From contig CAZYSK010000001.1 in NCBI GenBank assembly GCA_964649415.1, positions 113,593-177,592 of the forward strand: a stretch of DNA of 64,000 bases, in the 5' to 3' direction. A program made the position numbers and the translations under genes. Numbering within the stretch: the stretch's first letter is position 1; every line of letters starts with the position of its first letter. The notes beneath the pieces were generated by a model. It did no database searches and had not been told where the DNA came from. It worked only from the letters and a program-made list of their open reading frames with translations. Below are positions 42,065-50,915 of the stretch, piece after piece. Source of the stretch: CAZYSK01 sp964649415 (GTDB taxonomy: Bacteria > Chloroflexota > Anaerolineae > B4-G1).

Positions 42065-44742
42065 GCAATAAAACATGCAGATTGTGGATTTCTATCGTAC
42101 TCGCATTTACGTTGCTGTCGGGGTTTGCACAGCACGGACATGCACAGTCCGTAGGTGAATACGACGTCACACTCGAGATGCTCGGCTACCAGGACGTGAG
42201 GTTGTCGGAGACCACTTCCAGCACGTACTACGCCTTCAATCTGCCAATCGGCTGGGAGATACAGCAGGGCAACTATCTCACTCTGGACTTCGAGTACCGG
42301 ATTCACTTGCCTGAAGGCGTAGCTTATCCCCCGGCGCTCGTAGAGGTCCGATTCAACAATGAGATCCTGCAAGTTGATGAGGTACTGACTCCGACAGCCC
42401 GACGCCTGCAGGTTGAGCTGCCTGCGGATCAGTTCCGGCTGTCGGAGGATACGCGCCCCAACGTCATTGAGGTCTCCATTGACGTCATTGCCCCCTGCGA
42501 ACTGGTTCTGCGCAGTGTCCTGACGATCAAGAACACATCCTCGTTGCATCTGGCCTATACGGAGCGCCCACTGTCGGTTGACTTGGCGCGCTTTCCCAGC
42601 CTCATCTATCAGAGGTATGCCTTTGAGCCCAGCCACGTGCGCTTTGTCCTCCCCGATGCGTTCGATGAGGCTGACGTTCGCGCGGCGGCGGTGGTCGCTG
42701 CACGACTGGGGCAATTGACGTCCCACCAACTACCAATCAGCGTGACGGTGGCCTCCGAGCAACTCGCTTCCAGCCGGGCCGCCGAGCACCTGCTCGTATT
42801 GGGCCAACCAGACGATAACCCGATGATCGGGCAACTGAACCTGCCGATAGCGCTGGCCGAACGGCAGTTGGCGCTGTCGAGCCAGATGCCGACGACGGTC
42901 TCCAAGGGTTCGGTGCTGACCTACACGCTATCCGTCGAAAACACAAGCGCCACTGGTCTCTCGGTGATTGTCGAGGATCGGTTTCCGGCCGCTGGCGTGG
43001 AGTTCCTGGAGTGTGGTGCGGCGTGCAGGCAGGTCGCATCGGGCAAGATTCGCTGGGATGTCGGCCAGCTTGCAGCGGGTCAACAGGCTTCGACGTCGGT
43101 CGTGGTGCGGGTGAAGTCCAACACCTCGTCGGATTCTTTCCGGCATACGGCCACGCTTCTCGACCAACAGGGAATCGTCCTGAATGGAGACACGCGCTCA
43201 ACCCACATCGGGGAGGGCGCGGATGAGGAAGCCGTCGTTTCTCCAGAGCAGGAGTCTGGCACGTTCTTCGTCCAAGGGCAGGAGGCGGTTGCAGAGGATG
43301 CCGGCGTGCTGCAAGAGATCGTATCTCCCGTGGATGCACGTCGCGTGGTGGTGGTTGTGACAGGATTGAGCGATGAGGCAGTGCTCAAGGCCGCGCGCGG
43401 CCTGAACCCGCGGAACTACTTCCCCGGTATGAGCGGAAACACGGCCGTCATTGAAGGCGTGAACCCACTGCCTGACGCTGCGCCCACGTATGAGCGTAAC
43501 ATCCCATTTGTCTCATTGGGATACGGAAACTCTGAGCTAAACGTGGTTGAACTGGAGGCGCGGGAGTACGTGTTTGACTTCCCACCAGGCTCTACTCTGG
43601 GTGAGGGTTCTCATCTCGCCTTGCACCTGGCACACGCTGAGATTGTGTCCGCCGTCGGGGGCGGGATCAAAGTCACCCTGAACAACGTGCCCATAGGGGG
43701 TGCTGTTCTCGACGATGCGAACCTCAATGATGCCTGGTTGCTGGTACCCCTGAACAGAATGGCCGTTCGACCCGGCACGAACCGGATTCGTGTCCAGGCC
43801 ACCATTGACTATCTGGATCCGTGCATAGTGACACGAGGGAATCCCTACTGGGCGGAGATCTACGCGGATTCCTTCCTGAGTCTTGATTTCCGACCGACTC
43901 AGATGGACTTCGATCTGGTCCGGTTCCCGTATCCACTCAACACCCCTGGAGATATGACGAACGTCCTCTTTGCGTTGCCCGAGGATCCCAGCTTGACAGA
44001 TGTTGAGGGGCTGCTGCGCATTGCATCCCTGGTGGGGAGTGGTTCCGAGAGCAAGACGTTCATACCGCAGGTTGCGTTTGGTGTGGACGCCGATCAGGCT
44101 TCGCTGTCGGATTACCACGTCATGGCTATCGGTTTGCCCACGACGAACCCACTCATTCGCAGCGCCAACGCCCATCTTCCCCAACCGTTTCTAGTGGACA
44201 GCAACGATATATACCAGAGCATTGATGGCCCAATCTATGGCATTCCGCCGGGTGCGGACCTGGGGCTGGCGCAGGAACTGACTTCCCCGTGGGACAACGC
44301 GGGAGAGCACGCCCTGGTGATCGCCACGGGGGTGACTGATGCAGGTGTCCGTCAGGCGGTCTCTGTGCTTTCCCAGCCTTCGAGGGATCTAGGCGGGGAC
44401 CTGGTTTTTGTACGCGACGGCGGAGTGCATAGCATCGACACGCAGCCGATCGTCGCTATGGAGGTATTCAGCATACCTACATCTATCACTGCCACCGTCA
44501 GCGGCGCGCCTAGCGAGGCCGCCGTCGAAACAGCGACTCCGGAGCCGGTGTCAGAGCAGACACCCCAGGCCACGACACAGCAGCCGGATTCCACGCAGGT
44601 TAGCGCGGGCGCCACGCCTGAGGAAGACGCGCAGGTGACGCCCCCAACACCTGCCCGCCCAACCTGGCTGATTCTCCTGGTCATCGTCGGTGTGCTGAGC
44701 ATTGTGGGTGTGGTTGTGCTGAAAATCCGGAAAGTGCTGTAG
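42061..44742 (+). CDS. BcsB-like cellulose synthase regulatory subunit homologue with DUF11 insertion
   Basis: 893 residues. Signal peptide to about residue 29, two BcsB-type halves (about 35-290 and 470-800) with jelly-roll/flavodoxin alternation (YLTLDFEYRIHLPEG, PCELVLRSVLTIKNTSSLHL; HLALHLAHAEIV, ANAHLPQPFLVD), then a Thr/Gln/Pro-rich linker and one C-terminal helix (ILLVIVGVLSIVGVVVL). A DUF11-like domain (about 285-380) separates the halves, which is unusual. In cellulose systems BcsB anchors the synthase BcsA on the outer face; no BcsA-like glycosyltransferase is in this locus. It is translationally coupled to the FG-GAP gene. Confidence 0.82.
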   Translation: MSNKTCRLWISIVLAFTLLSGFAQHGHAQSVGEYDVTLEMLGYQDVRLSETTSSTYYAFNLPIGWEIQQGNYLTLDFEYRIHLPEGVAYPPALVEVRFNNEILQVDEVLTPTARRLQVELPADQFRLSEDTRPNVIEVSIDVIAPCELVLRSVLTIKNTSSLHLAYTERPLSVDLARFPSLIYQRYAFEPSHVRFVLPDAFDEADVRAAAVVAARLGQLTSHQLPISVTVASEQLASSRAAEHLLVLGQPDDNPMIGQLNLPIALAERQLALSSQMPTTVSKGSVLTYTLSVENTSATGLSVIVEDRFPAAGVEFLECGAACRQVASGKIRWDVGQLAAGQQASTSVVVRVKSNTSSDSFRHTATLLDQQGIVLNGDTRSTHIGEGADEEAVVSPEQESGTFFVQGQEAVAEDAGVLQEIVSPVDARRVVVVVTGLSDEAVLKAARGLNPRNYFPGMSGNTAVIEGVNPLPDAAPTYERNIPFVSLGYGNSELNVVELEAREYVFDFPPGSTLGEGSHLALHLAHAEIVSAVGGGIKVTLNNVPIGGAVLDDANLNDAWLLVPLNRMAVRPGTNRIRVQATIDYLDPCIVTRGNPYWAEIYADSFLSLDFRPTQMDFDLVRFPYPLNTPGDMTNVLFALPEDPSLTDVEGLLRIASLVGSGSESKTFIPQVAFGVDADQASLSDYHVMAIGLPTTNPLIRSANAHLPQPFLVDSNDIYQSIDGPIYGIPPGADLGLAQELTSPWDNAGEHALVIATGVTDAGVRQAVSVLSQPSRDLGGDLVFVRDGGVHSIDTQPIVAMEVFSIPTSITATVSGAPSEAAVETATPEPVSEQTPQATTQQPDSTQVSAGATPEEDAQVTPPTPARPTWLILLVIVGVLSIVGVVVLKIRKVL

Positions 44743-44768
44743 CGATTCGGAACTCGGAGGAGAAAGCT

Positions 44769-45926
44769 ATGGGCGACAAATCGAGCGACTCCGTGGCCGT
44801 CGGTCGGGCCCGGCCTATGCGCAGGCGTGCGGATGCCAACACGCAGGACATCTCGGTCGATCTCACCTGGGTGGATATGCTCAAGGGGATCGCCATCATT
44901 GGCGTGTTCTTCGACAACTGGACGAGCTATATGAGGTTTGCGAGTACCCCCGCTCCGCTATATTCACTGGCGAGCGCTTTCGCTGTCGCAGTGGGCCCGT
45001 TCGTCCAGCTCTTCTTCATTCTGAGCGGTTTTGGGCTGACCCTCTCGTACCTGAAACATGGCAAGAGCGAGTGGAGCTGGAAGAGATGGGCATGGAGACG
45101 AATCACCAAGATCGTCATCCCCTACCTGATCTTCGTCCTATGCTCGTTCCTGCTGGGGATAATCGGCTCGTATCTATACGCGTCTGTTGACATGCGGTTT
45201 TCGTGGGCCTCTCTGCTCGCACATCTCACGTTCACCCGGAACTTCTACCCGCCAAGTTGGGGGTGGAATCCGCCGCTCTGGTTCATGCCCATTATCATCG
45301 GCCTGTACGTCAGCTTCCCTGTGTTGATCAAAATCCTGGAGAAATGGGGACCGTGGGTGTTGTTACTCATCTCGGCATTGGTCACCTACGGCACACTGAT
45401 GGCTTCAGTTTGGATTGGGTGGTCAGGAGGACACGCAGCCGATCTGTTCACCTTCGAGATGGTGCAGTTTGCGTTGGGCATGGTGCTGGCCTACGTGAGG
45501 AACCGAGATCCCCAGAAACTCCGCCACTTGATCGGCCTCAAGGCATTGCTGCTGGGCGTGGGGCTGATAGCCGGCTCCTGGGTGTTGCGCACATACGTGC
45601 CATTGGGGAAGACTTTCAACGACTTGCTTACGTCGATAGGGTACTTCCTAGTGCTCTTGAACGGTGGGTGGATCAGCCGAGCCGCAATCCCGGCGGTGGG
45701 CGAGATGCTCAACGCGCTTTCAAGCAAGTCATATCTCATGTACCTGATACACTATCCGATCATGGAGTTCCTCATCGGCCCACCACTCAGGGTTCCGATC
45801 AATCCCGCCGTCGTTCTCGCTCTGGGTGGCCTGTACATCTTGCTTATATTCTTCCTGTGCCGTCTCATCTCTCGTCCCATAGACAAACTCGTCACGTGGG
45901 CCTACAACCGGCCGTCAAGCGGCTGA
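44769..45926 (+). CDS. acyltransferase 3 family membrane protein
   Basis: 385 residues with about 10 membrane helices. LTWVDMLKGIAIIGVFFDNW and FVQLFFILSGFGLTLSYLK mark the acyltransferase 3 (OafA/NodX/WecH) family, though the usual RxxxR and the key His of the first helix are replaced (DMLKG.., FFDNW). The later NPPLWFMPIIIGLYVSFPVL and SYLMYLIHYPIMEFLIG fit the family. It probably O-acetylates, or otherwise acylates, the glycan at the membrane. Start after GGAGGAGAAAGCT. Confidence 0.88.
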   Translation: MGDKSSDSVAVGRARPMRRRADANTQDISVDLTWVDMLKGIAIIGVFFDNWTSYMRFASTPAPLYSLASAFAVAVGPFVQLFFILSGFGLTLSYLKHGKSEWSWKRWAWRRITKIVIPYLIFVLCSFLLGIIGSYLYASVDMRFSWASLLAHLTFTRNFYPPSWGWNPPLWFMPIIIGLYVSFPVLIKILEKWGPWVLLLISALVTYGTLMASVWIGWSGGHAADLFTFEMVQFALGMVLAYVRNRDPQKLRHLIGLKALLLGVGLIAGSWVLRTYVPLGKTFNDLLTSIGYFLVLLNGGWISRAAIPAVGEMLNALSSKSYLMYLIHYPIMEFLIGPPLRVPINPAVVLALGGLYILLIFFLCRLISRPIDKLVTWAYNRPSSG

Positions 45927-45991
45927 TGGCAGTAGCCTGGCGCGACGCCAGGGTGAGCAAGCGGGTCCCGGGAATAGGCGGCAGACTTGGC

Positions 45992-46080
45992 GCGCCATCG
46001 GAATGGCGCCTTTGTGAAGCTATCGGCGCGCCATCAGAATGGCGCCTCTGGAAGGTGAAGGCACGCCATCGGAATGGCAT
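45992..46080 (+). repeat. three palindromic repeats, GCGCCAT subfamily
   Basis: Hairpins at 45992-46009 and 46028-46045 (GCGCCAT, CGGA or CAGA loop, ATGGCGC) and a decayed third at 46063-46080, spaced exactly 36 bp. The tail CCTTTGT and the period match the GCGTCAT copies downstream, so this is one family. Confidence 0.75.
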
Positions 46081-46122
46081 CTTTGCGAATCTGACGGGTG
46101 CCGTCAGCGTGTTGAGCGCAAC

Positions 46123-46150
46123 GTGGCGCTTCCAGGCAGGCCCACGCGCT
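46123..46150 (+). repeat. 28-bp inverted repeat, left copy
   Basis: A 28-bp sequence starting GTGGCGCTTCC and ending CCCACGCGCT, exactly the reverse complement of 51944-51971. It lies just after the three palindromic repeats. Confidence 0.85.
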
Positions 46151-46187
46151 GCGTGCCGCGATGCAAGCGGCACCGAGGGGTTTAGCT

Positions 46188-46802
46188 GTGAATAGAAGAA
46201 CGCTCATCAAGGTATTCCTGGCCCTGAATCTCGCTCGGCTTTGGCCACACGTGCTGGTCATGAGGTTGTCGCCAAATCATGAGACGATCGTGTTGGACAC
46301 GAGAAGATGGGCGAAAATCATACTGAACCAAGAGCCCGGCCGAGGAAGGGACGTCTTGTGGACCTTTGTCTATCTGATGGTGTTCTACCCCGAATACAGA
46401 TCCCTCTTCTACTACAGATCGGGAATAGCGGGGAAAGTGTTCAGATTTCTATGCAGACCCATGCCCAACCTATGTATTGCCACCCCAGACATAGGACCAG
46501 GGCTCTTCATCCAGCACGGGTTTGGCACAGTGATCTCGGCCAGGAAGATCGGGGAGAACTGCTGGATAAACCAACAGGTATCAGTCGGATACTCGAACAA
46601 GACTGACTGTCCGACAATAGGCAACAACGTAGTCATCAATGCCGGCGCGAAAGTCATCGGCGATGTCGTTGTTGGCGATGGCTCAAAGATCGGAGCAAAC
46701 GCTGTCGTCGTCAAGAACGTGCCGGAGAACTGCACGGTAGTGGGCGTACCCGCGTATATCGTACGCAGGAACGGCATACGCACCAATGAACCACTGGTGT
46801 AG
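46188..46802 (+). CDS. serine O-acetyltransferase-like hexapeptide acetyltransferase
   Basis: 204 residues from GTG 46188, seven bases after GAGGGG. The N-terminal helical part (to about residue 95) precedes left-handed beta-helix hexapeptide repeats: IATPDIGPGLFIQHGFGTVIS, IGENCWINQQVSVGY, PTIGNNVVINAGAKVIGDV and GDGSKIGANAVVVKNVP. The layout is CysE-like, as in WcaB/EpsC-type enzymes of polysaccharide loci, so the acceptor is probably a glycan hydroxyl or amino group and the donor acetyl-CoA. The extra residues from 46161 overlap the repeat region and are discounted. Confidence 0.88.
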   Translation: MNRRTLIKVFLALNLARLWPHVLVMRLSPNHETIVLDTRRWAKIILNQEPGRGRDVLWTFVYLMVFYPEYRSLFYYRSGIAGKVFRFLCRPMPNLCIATPDIGPGLFIQHGFGTVISARKIGENCWINQQVSVGYSNKTDCPTIGNNVVINAGAKVIGDVVVGDGSKIGANAVVVKNVPENCTVVGVPAYIVRRNGIRTNEPLV

Positions 46803-46878
46803 AACGCAAGGATTCCCCATGGAGCCAGGAACGTGACTCCTGCCAGGCTTCTCCCGGCGGACGCGATGTGTCCGCGGA

Positions 46879-46902
46879 AATCCTGCCGCTCGCGGCGGGA
46901 TT
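46879..46902 (+). terminator. hairpin terminator inside the locus
   Basis: AATCCTGCCGC and GCGGCGGGATT pair over 11 bp (one G-U) with a 2-nt gap, followed by CTTCTCTGTGT. A smaller hairpin GCGGAC/GTCCGC lies just ahead. The locus may be split into transcription units here. Confidence 0.6.
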
Positions 46903-47061
46903 CTTCTCTGTGTCTCGTCTGAATCTACATTCACTCTTTTGATACTTTTCTTTCACCTTGGCTGTGTACAATGATGCCAGTGCCAGATAGGACGGCCTGT
47001 CACAGTGTGACGGGTTTGTCGCGATGATTCCATAGATGCCTGCGACGATCAACCAACTACA

Positions 47062-47988
47062 ATGCTCAACAACACTCATGTACCCATACTAATCACCTGG
47101 GACGTTGATCCTGACCGATGGGCGACGCCAGAGGACCGGCGACTTGCTCTCAAGATGGCTATGGATCTCTGCCAGGAACTGGATGTCCGGTCCACATTCT
47201 TCTTCACTGCCGATTTTGCGCACGAATACCCCAGCGAGATAGAGCGAATGCGGACGACGGGCCACGAGATCGGCTGTCACGGTCTGAATCACGCCGGTGA
47301 CGAAGAATACGATCGCATGCCGGAGGCAATCCAGCGCGCTTACATCAAGCAAGCAACCGCCAAGCTCGAGGCACTGACGGACAGCCCAATCCGCGCTTTC
47401 CGCAGCCCTCGCGTGAAAATCTCTGCCGTTACGCTGCAGCTATTGGCCGAAAACGGATACCTGGCAGACAGCTCCATCTGTTCGCAGCGCTTGGACCTCG
47501 TCAGTTCGAATCTCATCAACAAGGGATGGCTCGTAGCCCCCAGACGTCCGTACCGCCCCCATCGTGCCAACCCGTTCAAGCGAGGGGATCTACCGATTTG
47601 GGAAGTGCCGCTCTCGGCATTGGGGCTTCCCTTCCTATCCAAGACGCTGAACGTGCTGCGGGTTCCAGTTACGAAGCTCTTCTTCAGACTGTTGTACGAG
47701 GAGTCCAAGCGCACGGGCAAGCCCATCGTCTACCTATCACATCCCACCGAGTTCATCGTACCCGAGGAAGACTGTCAGCCAACGCTGCGATACTTCAGTC
47801 CCAAGCTGCTGTCTCCCAGCTACGTCCGAACCCATGGTTTTCTCCTTCGAAACCTGCTGCTCAGGATGGATGGGGAGACCCTGTTCAAGAGTTCTCGGGA
47901 GCTCTTCGCCTATATGGCGGCTTGTCCTGACACGGCGTTCATGACAGTCAGTGAGTACGCTAGCCAGAACCTGCAAGGCGTGTCCTGA
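47062..47988 (+). CDS. polysaccharide deacetylase (NodB/CE4-like)
   Basis: 308 residues, no signal peptide. The CE4 metal motifs are visible: WDVDPD (motif 1), then GHEIGCHGLNHAGDEE with HxxxH (motif 2), RAFRSPRVKISAVTLQLLAENGY (motif 3) and VYLSHPTEF (motif 5). Metal-dependent removal of N- or O-acetyl groups from the glycan or its precursor is the family reaction. The lack of an export signal suggests action on the cytoplasmic lipid-linked intermediate. It lies after a terminator-like hairpin, with a possible but weak promoter near 46940-46972. Confidence 0.9.
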   Translation: MLNNTHVPILITWDVDPDRWATPEDRRLALKMAMDLCQELDVRSTFFFTADFAHEYPSEIERMRTTGHEIGCHGLNHAGDEEYDRMPEAIQRAYIKQATAKLEALTDSPIRAFRSPRVKISAVTLQLLAENGYLADSSICSQRLDLVSSNLINKGWLVAPRRPYRPHRANPFKRGDLPIWEVPLSALGLPFLSKTLNVLRVPVTKLFFRLLYEESKRTGKPIVYLSHPTEFIVPEEDCQPTLRYFSPKLLSPSYVRTHGFLLRNLLLRMDGETLFKSSRELFAYMAACPDTAFMTVSEYASQNLQGVS

Positions 47989-48032
47989 CGTTCGATTGCG
48001 ATTATCTATGCATCCACACGAGAGGTCGTCAC

Positions 48033-49319
48033 GTGAACAATCCGCTCGCCGTAGCCGTTAAAGGCAAAGGTCTACCCAACCTGCTCAAGCGATCCCTGGC
48101 CATTGGGCGGCGCTACGGGCTGACCTCCGCCAGGATGGATCGCCAACTGGGGATATTCACGCGGGTACTGGAAGCGTTCGACTGCGGCGCTACCTTTCCG
48201 CTAACCGCCTCCACGCTCGCGCGAAGCAGGGGCAGGCTGGAGAAATACCAGGACCAAGGCATCGAATTCGCGATCCACGGCTATCATCACGTGGATTACT
48301 CACAGTTGTCACTGGATCAACAAACGGAGCACATGATCCAGGCTCGCCAGGCGTTTGAAGGGGATCATCTGCGGTGTAGCGGCTTCCGCTGCCCGTATTT
48401 GCGCTGGAGTCCGGACACACTAAAGGCCCTGTCTGCGCTGGGGTTCAGTTACGACAGCAGCCAGGCGCTGGCCTGGAGCGTCGTGGATGATTTCGACACG
48501 GAGGCCTACCGCCAGGCACTGGGCTTCTATCGAGCACGCTCAGCCGACGATTACCCGTCCTTGCCCCGGCTGACTGACGGCCTGCTGCGGATTCCGTATA
48601 GTCTGCCGGATGACGAGGCTCTGGTCGAACGATTCCGCCTGGCTGAGGCGGGTCCAATGGCTGACTTGTGGCTGAAAGTGCTCCAGCGCTCCCACGAACT
48701 GGGAGAGATGTTCACGCTGGGCCTACATCCAGAGCGAATCACGCTCTGCAGGGAGGCGCTGCGGGCCGTCTTGGCCAAGGCTCGCTCCCTATCGCCGTCC
48801 GTGTGGATTGCCCGGCTGGATGAGATCGCCGATTGGTGGCGCGCGCGGGCTGAAACGACGTACCGGGTGACGGAGGCGGGCGAGGGTTCCTCCCGAGTGA
48901 CCGTTGACGGGCCCCGGGGAGCGGTGGTTCTGGCTCGTGGCCTGTCAGTCCAGGCGCCCACCCAGCCCTGGAATCGGGGCTATCGTCGGGTGCAGGCCAA
49001 CGACTTCGTGTTCCAGGCCGACAGGTTGCCCCTCATCGGCGTATCCCCTGGTAGCCCTGACTCACTGGTCAGTTTCCTGCGTCAGCAGGGGTACCTCACT
49101 GCACGCGTGGCCGATGCCCGCTCATACGCGTTCTATCTTGATCGGACGGATTTCGCCGCCGAGGACGAGCGTCCACTGCTCGCGCAGTTGGAGCAGGAAA
49201 CCTCGCCCTTGATACGCCTAGCCCGCTGGCCCGATGGCACACAGAGTGCTCTGTCTATCACGGGTGACATAGACGCGTTCACTCTGTGGGACTTTTTCTT
49301 ACGAGCTTTCATCAGCTAG
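48033..49319 (+). CDS. polysaccharide deacetylase-like protein, divergent
   Basis: 428 residues from GTG 48033. The N-terminal half is CE4-like: FAIHGYHHVDYSQLS carries an HxxxxH-like metal motif, and SGFRCPYLRWSPDTLKALSALGFSYDSSQ is motif 3. The usual first Asp pair is not obvious, FDCGATFPL standing in its place, so activity may differ. The C-terminal 170 residues (from about WWRARAETTY on) form a beta-rich domain I do not recognise, ending ALSITGDIDAFTLWDFFLRAFIS. That tail itself resembles a CE4 start (SITGDID), which hints at rearrangement. It is directly followed by the five-copy repeat array. Confidence 0.8.
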   Translation: MNNPLAVAVKGKGLPNLLKRSLAIGRRYGLTSARMDRQLGIFTRVLEAFDCGATFPLTASTLARSRGRLEKYQDQGIEFAIHGYHHVDYSQLSLDQQTEHMIQARQAFEGDHLRCSGFRCPYLRWSPDTLKALSALGFSYDSSQALAWSVVDDFDTEAYRQALGFYRARSADDYPSLPRLTDGLLRIPYSLPDDEALVERFRLAEAGPMADLWLKVLQRSHELGEMFTLGLHPERITLCREALRAVLAKARSLSPSVWIARLDEIADWWRARAETTYRVTEAGEGSSRVTVDGPRGAVVLARGLSVQAPTQPWNRGYRRVQANDFVFQADRLPLIGVSPGSPDSLVSFLRQQGYLTARVADARSYAFYLDRTDFAAEDERPLLAQLEQETSPLIRLARWPDGTQSALSITGDIDAFTLWDFFLRAFIS

Positions 49320-49321
49320 CC

Positions 49322-49506
49322 ATGGAGCGTCATCAGAATGACGCCTTCTTAGGGACGCATGGAGCGTCATCAGAATGACGCCTTCTTAGGGACGCATGGA
49401 GCGTCATCAGAATGACGCCTTCTTAGGGACGCATGGAGCGTCATCAGAATGACGCCTTCTCAGGGGACGCATGGAGCGTCATCAGAATGACGCCTTCTTA
49501 GGGACG
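49322..49506 (+). repeat. five tandem 37-bp palindromic repeats
   Basis: Copies start at 49322, 49359, 49396, 49433 and 49471. Each contains ATGGAGCGTCATCAGAATGA and ends CTTAGGGACGC; the fourth has one extra base. The core GCGTCAT-CAGA-ATGACGC folds into a 7-bp hairpin. The array begins 3 bases after a stop codon. There are no unique spacers. Confidence 0.95.
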
Positions 49507-49600
49507 ATGGCTGTGGTTCGTCTTGGCTTTGGGCGCTTCCTTCTGGTGGTTGGTTAGTAATCAAAAGGGAGCACACCAAGCTTCGCGGGAGGTTCAAACT

Positions 49601-50848
49601 GTGACAGAGAGCAAGCCCAAACGTCATTGCATGGTTGTCTACGCCGGATACCCACTGGGCGAAACGAGAGTTCAGCGGGAGGCGGAGGCATTGATCGGCC
49701 GCGGTTACGAAGTGGACGTCATCTGCATACGCTTCCCTGATGAACCAGCCTCGGACGCCCATCAGGGCGTGCAGATTCACCGCGAGGAATTCCGGTTCCC
49801 GTTGCGCCTCGGGAAGAAAGGTGGACTTAGACGGCGGTTTCTGAATTACGCGCGTTTCTTCATATCGGCCGGTACCCGATTGACGCGACTACACAGGCAG
49901 AGATCCTACGACACCATCCAGGTGCACAACCTGCCTGATTTCCTGGTGTTCTGTGCGTTGATCCCCAAGCTGAAAGGCGTTCCCATCATCCTTGATCTTC
50001 ACGACCTTATGCCCGAGTTCTACGCGGGCCGGTTTGGAAAAGACGGAAGTACCCTGGCTGGGCGTTTGGTTCGGTGGCAAGAGCGGGTCTCGTGCCGTTT
50101 TGCCGATCACGTGATAACGGTCAGCGAACACTGGAGACAGGCACTCATCGAGCGAGGCGTGCCCCCTCAGAAATGCAGCGTGGTGATGAACGTGGCTGAT
50201 CAGAGCATATTCCATCCTCTGGAGCGTCATCAGAATGACGCCTCTGTAGGGACAATGGAGCACGATCAACCCCGGCAGCCTGAAGACTCGGCGTTTCGGA
50301 TGATCTACCATGGGACAATCGTTGCCCGGTACGGGCTGGATCTGGCTATTCGGGCTGTGGACTTGGTCAGACGCGAGATTCCTAACGTTCACCTCACCGT
50401 GCTGGGGATGGGCAGGCACGTGCCAGAGTTGAGGCGACTCATTCAGGAACTTGATCTGGAAGAACACGTGGACTTGATCAACGATATCCGCCCGGCGGAG
50501 GAACTTCCGAAGATCATCCGGGCAGCTGACGTCGGCATCGTTCCCTACCGGAACGATGCCTTCACAGACGGCCTGCTCCCCACCAAGTTGATGGAGTACG
50601 CGGCTCTTGGCATGCCGTCCATCGCTTCACGAACGACCGCCATCGAGACCCTCTTCAGTGACACGATGGTTGAGTTCTTCGAGCCCGGGGATGCCGAAGA
50701 TCTGGCTCGCTGCATTCGCAGGCTGCACGAGAATCGAGAGCACATGGCAGAGCTGGCACGCGGAAGTGAGAGGTTCAACCAGCAGCATAACTGGACCAAG
50801 ATAGGCGCGGAATACGCCACACTTGTAGATCGGCTGGGTACCAGATAG
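49601..50848 (+). CDS. GT4 family glycosyltransferase with an embedded repeat
   Basis: 415 residues from GTG 49601, eight bases after GGGAGG. Donor and acceptor halves are typical: MVVYAGYPLGETRVQREAEALIGRGYEVDVI, PIILDLHDLMPEFY, RMIYHGTIVARYGLDLAIRA, and LPTKLMEYAALGMPSIASRTTAIETLF with the EX7E motif. Between VMNVADQSIFHPL and the donor half is LERHQNDASVGTM, encoded by a copy of the palindromic repeat (50219-50254) inserted in frame at the domain linker. The frame stays open, so the protein is probably still functional. Confidence 0.92.
   Translation: MTESKPKRHCMVVYAGYPLGETRVQREAEALIGRGYEVDVICIRFPDEPASDAHQGVQIHREEFRFPLRLGKKGGLRRRFLNYARFFISAGTRLTRLHRQRSYDTIQVHNLPDFLVFCALIPKLKGVPIILDLHDLMPEFYAGRFGKDGSTLAGRLVRWQERVSCRFADHVITVSEHWRQALIERGVPPQKCSVVMNVADQSIFHPLERHQNDASVGTMEHDQPRQPEDSAFRMIYHGTIVARYGLDLAIRAVDLVRREIPNVHLTVLGMGRHVPELRRLIQELDLEEHVDLINDIRPAEELPKIIRAADVGIVPYRNDAFTDGLLPTKLMEYAALGMPSIASRTTAIETLFSDTMVEFFEPGDAEDLARCIRRLHENREHMAELARGSERFNQQHNWTKIGAEYATLVDRLGTR
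50219..50254 (+). repeat. palindromic repeat copy inside a coding sequence
   Basis: GGAGCGTCATCAGAATGACG followed by CCTCTGTAGGGACA, 36 bp long, a multiple of three, lying in frame in the glycosyltransferase gene and read as ERHQNDASVGT. Confidence 0.9.
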
Positions 50849-50868
50849 GCTTCCGCTTGGAGCGCGCG

Positions 50869-50904
50869 ATGGAGCGTCATCAGAATGACGCCTTTGTAGG
50901 GACG
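50869..50904 (+). repeat. palindromic repeat copy, single
   Basis: One 36-bp copy (tail CCTTTGTAGGGACG) between the glycosyltransferase stop and the next start codon; the ATG of the following gene is 12 bases beyond it. Confidence 0.92.
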
Positions 50905-50915
50905 ATGGGGGAGAT

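Noticed and set aside
46939..46972. Promoter before the first deacetylase gene
   Set aside because: TTGATA and TACAAT are 22 bp apart, too far for a standard sigma70 site; it may be a weak promoter but is not listed.
49322..49506. CRISPR array
   Set aside because: The units abut directly with no unique spacers and no cas genes are present; single copies also occur inside genes.
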